Below, piece after piece: positions 6,831 through 7,121 of a DNA stretch of 7,121 nt. Position 1 is the first letter of the stretch. Each line of letters opens with the position of its first letter. The stretch lies in contig PBMM01000007.1 of the NCBI GenBank assembly GCA_002723635.1, forward strand, positions 1-7,121, given 5' to 3'. The position numbers and the translations under genes were made by a program. The DNA is from Methanobacteriota archaeon (lineage in GTDB: Archaea; Thermoplasmatota; Poseidoniia; Poseidoniales; Poseidoniaceae). The notes under the pieces are model-generated. The model saw only the letters and a program-made list of their open reading frames with translations. It searched no databases and was not told where the DNA came from.

Positions 6831-6840
6831 CATATGAAAG
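6831..6840 (-). promoter_or_regulatory. Candidate TATA box for metK
   Basis: The minus strand reads CTTTCATATG, centred about 26-27 bases upstream of the metK ATG at 6808, in otherwise GC-rich sequence. The spacing fits an archaeal TATA box driving a leaderless transcript, and the intervening bases contain no Shine-Dalgarno motif. No other AT-rich element stands out in the divergent region for metK. The opposite gene has only a weak AAAGCTTTC stretch (6857-6865), rather too far upstream of its ATG. Confidence 0.35.
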
Positions 6841-6905
6841 GTCGCCTTGGCAGGTCAAAGCTTTCTCGACGATGGCTTGATGAGCGTCAAGGACGCGGCC
6901 GAAGC

Positions 6906-7121
6906 ATGGACGAGACGTGGCACCCTACGGCGTACCGCACCCACACACTTGGACAAATTCAACGCGAAGGTGCCGATTTGATTGGCCAAGAGGTCACCGT
7001 TGCAGGCTTCCTGCACGCCAGCCGCGGAAAGGGCGCCATCTGCTTTGCTGACCTTCGGGACGGTACTGGGATGGCCCAAGTCTTCGGAAAATCGGACACC
7101 CTTGGCGAGGAACAGTTGGGC
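6906..7121 (+). CDS. aspS: Aspartyl-tRNA synthetase, N-terminal anticodon-binding domain (partial)
   Basis: Seventy-two N-terminal residues are visible before the window ends. They form the OB-fold anticodon-binding domain of a class IIb aminoacyl-tRNA synthetase: YRTHTLGQI (10-18), IGQEVTVAGFLHASRGKGAICFADLRDGTGMAQVFG (26-61). YRTHT near the start and the GQEVTVAGF...FADLRDGTG...QV pattern point to AspRS, which charges tRNA(Asp) with aspartate. The catalytic motifs 1-3 lie outside the window, so an AsnRS or a non-discriminating AspRS cannot be excluded. The ATG at 6906 is chosen because homology begins right after it; the ATGs at 6872 and 6880 are in other frames. A weak AAGGA lies at 6889-6893, 12 bases before the ATG. 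The gene is divergent from metK, with 97 bases between. Confidence 0.75.
   Translation, partial: MDETWHPTAYRTHTLGQIQREGADLIGQEVTVAGFLHASRGKGAICFADLRDGTGMAQVFGKSDTLGEEQLG

Noticed and set aside
5657..6880. A 407-codon plus-strand open frame antisense to nearly all of metK
   Set aside because: It mirrors the frame of a strongly conserved metK with biased GC-rich codons. Its translation shows no recognisable domain, and it runs past the metK start into the divergent promoter region.
6855..7079. A 74-codon minus-strand open frame antisense to the aspS-like start
   Set aside because: The plus-strand frame has clear OB-fold synthetase homology; this one shows none.

Overview
The window reads as gene-dense, GC-rich chromosomal DNA, most likely from a planktonic archaeon of the Thermoplasmatota, with Marine Group II (Poseidoniales) as my best guess. 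The reasons are indirect. The genes are tightly packed and lack clear Shine-Dalgarno sites. Two genes have AT-rich, TATA-like boxes about 26-27 bases before the ATG, as expected for leaderless archaeal transcripts. There is a very large exported, sequon-rich, membrane-anchored protein with a cytoplasmic zinc ribbon. The taxon is inferred, and the S-adenosylmethionine synthetase is of the bacterial type.

Layout from left to right: (1) bases 1-579, minus strand, the N-terminal part of an exported thioredoxin-fold protein with a CGPC motif, cut by the window edge; (2) a 90-base divergent intergenic region; (3) bases 670-1461, plus strand, a TrmI-like tRNA (adenine-58-N1) methyltransferase; (4) bases 1458-5501, minus strand, a 1347-residue surface protein whose stop codon overlaps that of the methyltransferase on a CTAG palindrome; (5) a 74-base gap that can fold into hairpins; (6) bases 5576-6808, minus strand, a bacterial-type S-adenosylmethionine synthetase (MetK); (7) a 97-base divergent region; (8) bases 6906-7121, plus strand, the start of an aspartyl-tRNA synthetase-like gene. 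Coding density is very high, and no RNA gene, mobile element or CRISPR array was seen.

Three genes are housekeeping: MetK makes the S-adenosylmethionine that TrmI would use, and TrmI and AspRS both act on tRNA. The remarkable gene is the large surface protein. It has a signal peptide, about eight Ig-like beta-sandwich repeats, an SGNH/GDSL-type hydrolase domain inserted inside the second Ig-like repeat, a single C-terminal membrane helix, an acidic linker and a cytosolic four-cysteine zinc ribbon. Its six extracellular cysteines fall as one pair in each of three Ig-like repeats, and 17 of its 20 N-glycosylation sequons lie in the first 540 residues. This looks like an undescribed cell-surface enzyme architecture, probably acting on polysaccharide or other ester-bearing polymers. 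metK lies upstream on the same strand, so the two may be co-transcribed.
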